Below are positions 42,371 through 42,598 of a DNA stretch of 42,598 nt, piece after piece. The position numbers and the translations under genes are program-made. The number at the start of each line of letters is the position of its first letter. The stretch's first letter is position 1. The notes under the pieces are model-generated. The model was not told the origin of the DNA. It did no database searches and saw only the letters and a program-made list of their open reading frames with translations. The stretch is taken from assembly GCF_013114595.1 (NCBI RefSeq), contig NZ_VTXE01000041.1:1-42598 (forward strand). The letters run 5' to 3'. Source of the DNA: Vibrio sp. 99-8-1. GTDB taxonomy: Bacteria > Pseudomonadota > Gammaproteobacteria > Enterobacterales > Vibrionaceae.

Positions 42371-42598
42371 TTACTTGATGACTATCAATTCTGGTTCAGC
42401 ACGCTCGCTTAACCATTCCGCACCATCTTCTGTGATTACGATGTTCTCTTCATGAACCATAGACTTGCCAGGTGCGTACACCATGCCTGGTTCTAGTGTC
42501 ATTACCATGCCAGGTTTCAGCACAGTGTTGTCTGTTGCGGTGTTAGAAGGACGCTCTGTCAGTTCCATACCTAAACCGTGACCAAGACGACCTACGTC
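42371..42598 (-). CDS. M24-family (Xaa-Pro type) peptidase, C-terminal part
   Basis: Only the last 75 residues are in the window; the gene runs off the right edge. GRLGHGLGMELTERP and the following LKPGMVMTLEPGMVYAPGKSMVHEENIVIT match the C-terminal metal-binding part of M24 metallopeptidases: H in GHGLG, E in TLEPG, and a second E in VHEEN. It is likely an Xaa-Pro aminopeptidase or dipeptidase-like enzyme acting with the M20 hydrolase on peptides or derivatives. Exact specificity is unknown. Confidence 0.85.
   Translation of the reverse strand, partial: DVGRLGHGLGMELTERPSNTATDNTVLKPGMVMTLEPGMVYAPGKSMVHEENIVITEDGAEWLSERAEPELIVIK

Overview
The window looks like chromosomal DNA of a marine gammaproteobacterium, most likely Vibrio or a close Vibrionaceae relative. 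Three things suggest this: moderate-to-low GC, a complete aryl polyene (APE) pigment cluster in the order known from Vibrio/enteric-type clusters, and a hut operon, an OlsF-type ornithine-lipid synthase and several c-di-GMP genes beside it. No rRNA, tRNA or CRISPR array was seen.

Layout. (1) 1-101: the 3' end of an IS256-family insertion sequence, lying against the 3' end of a reverse-strand hypothetical gene (88-636) whose last codons and stop fall inside the IS terminal repeat. (2) 721-7603: a DctB/DctD two-component system (reverse) divergent from a TRAP transporter operon dctPQM (forward). The intergenic region has two DctD-like palindromes and a well-matched sigma-54 promoter. (3) 7788-14762: an accessory block with a membrane-anchored, degenerate Mrr-like protein, two orphan periplasmic solute-binding proteins, and a c-di-GMP set: a PAS-GGDEF diguanylate cyclase, a PAS-GGDEF(degenerate)-EAL-CBS phosphodiesterase and a PilZ protein. 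(4) 14973-16852: an olsF-like bifunctional ornithine-lipid acyltransferase gene behind a Pho-box-like array of 11-bp direct repeats. (5) 16969-23530 (reverse): histidine utilisation, hutC then hutI-hutG-hutU-hutH, with two HutC-type operators. (6) 23678-40664: the aryl polyene cluster. A lipoprotein/methyltransferase pair (reverse) diverges from a tightly packed 17-gene forward operon: ketosynthase-like chain-length factor, acyltransferase, two ACPs, membrane protein, adenylating ligase, dehydratase, GT2-acyltransferase fusion, MIO ammonia-lyase, thioesterase, LolA-like carrier, MMPL exporter, lipoprotein, ketosynthase, dehydratase, ketoreductase, ketosynthase. (7) 40732-42598 (reverse): a small exported-looking ORF, an M20 amidohydrolase and the C-terminus of an M24 Xaa-Pro-type peptidase.

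How the genes work together. DctB/DctD probably switch on the TRAP importer through sigma-54. HutC probably represses hut catabolism until urocanate accumulates. In the APE operon, an aromatic acid (perhaps supplied by the MIO lyase) is activated by ApeH onto an ACP. It is then extended by ketosynthase/chain-length-factor, ketoreductase and dehydratase enzymes, joined to a lipid by acyl/glycosyl transferases, and exported to the outer membrane by the MMPL/LolA-like/lipoprotein set. The window carries two MIO lyases (HutH and the APE lyase) with different substrate-selectivity residues. The main novelty candidates are that lyase, the solute-binding/c-di-GMP neighbourhood, the degenerate membrane-bound Mrr protein, and several perfect inverted repeats without an assigned role.
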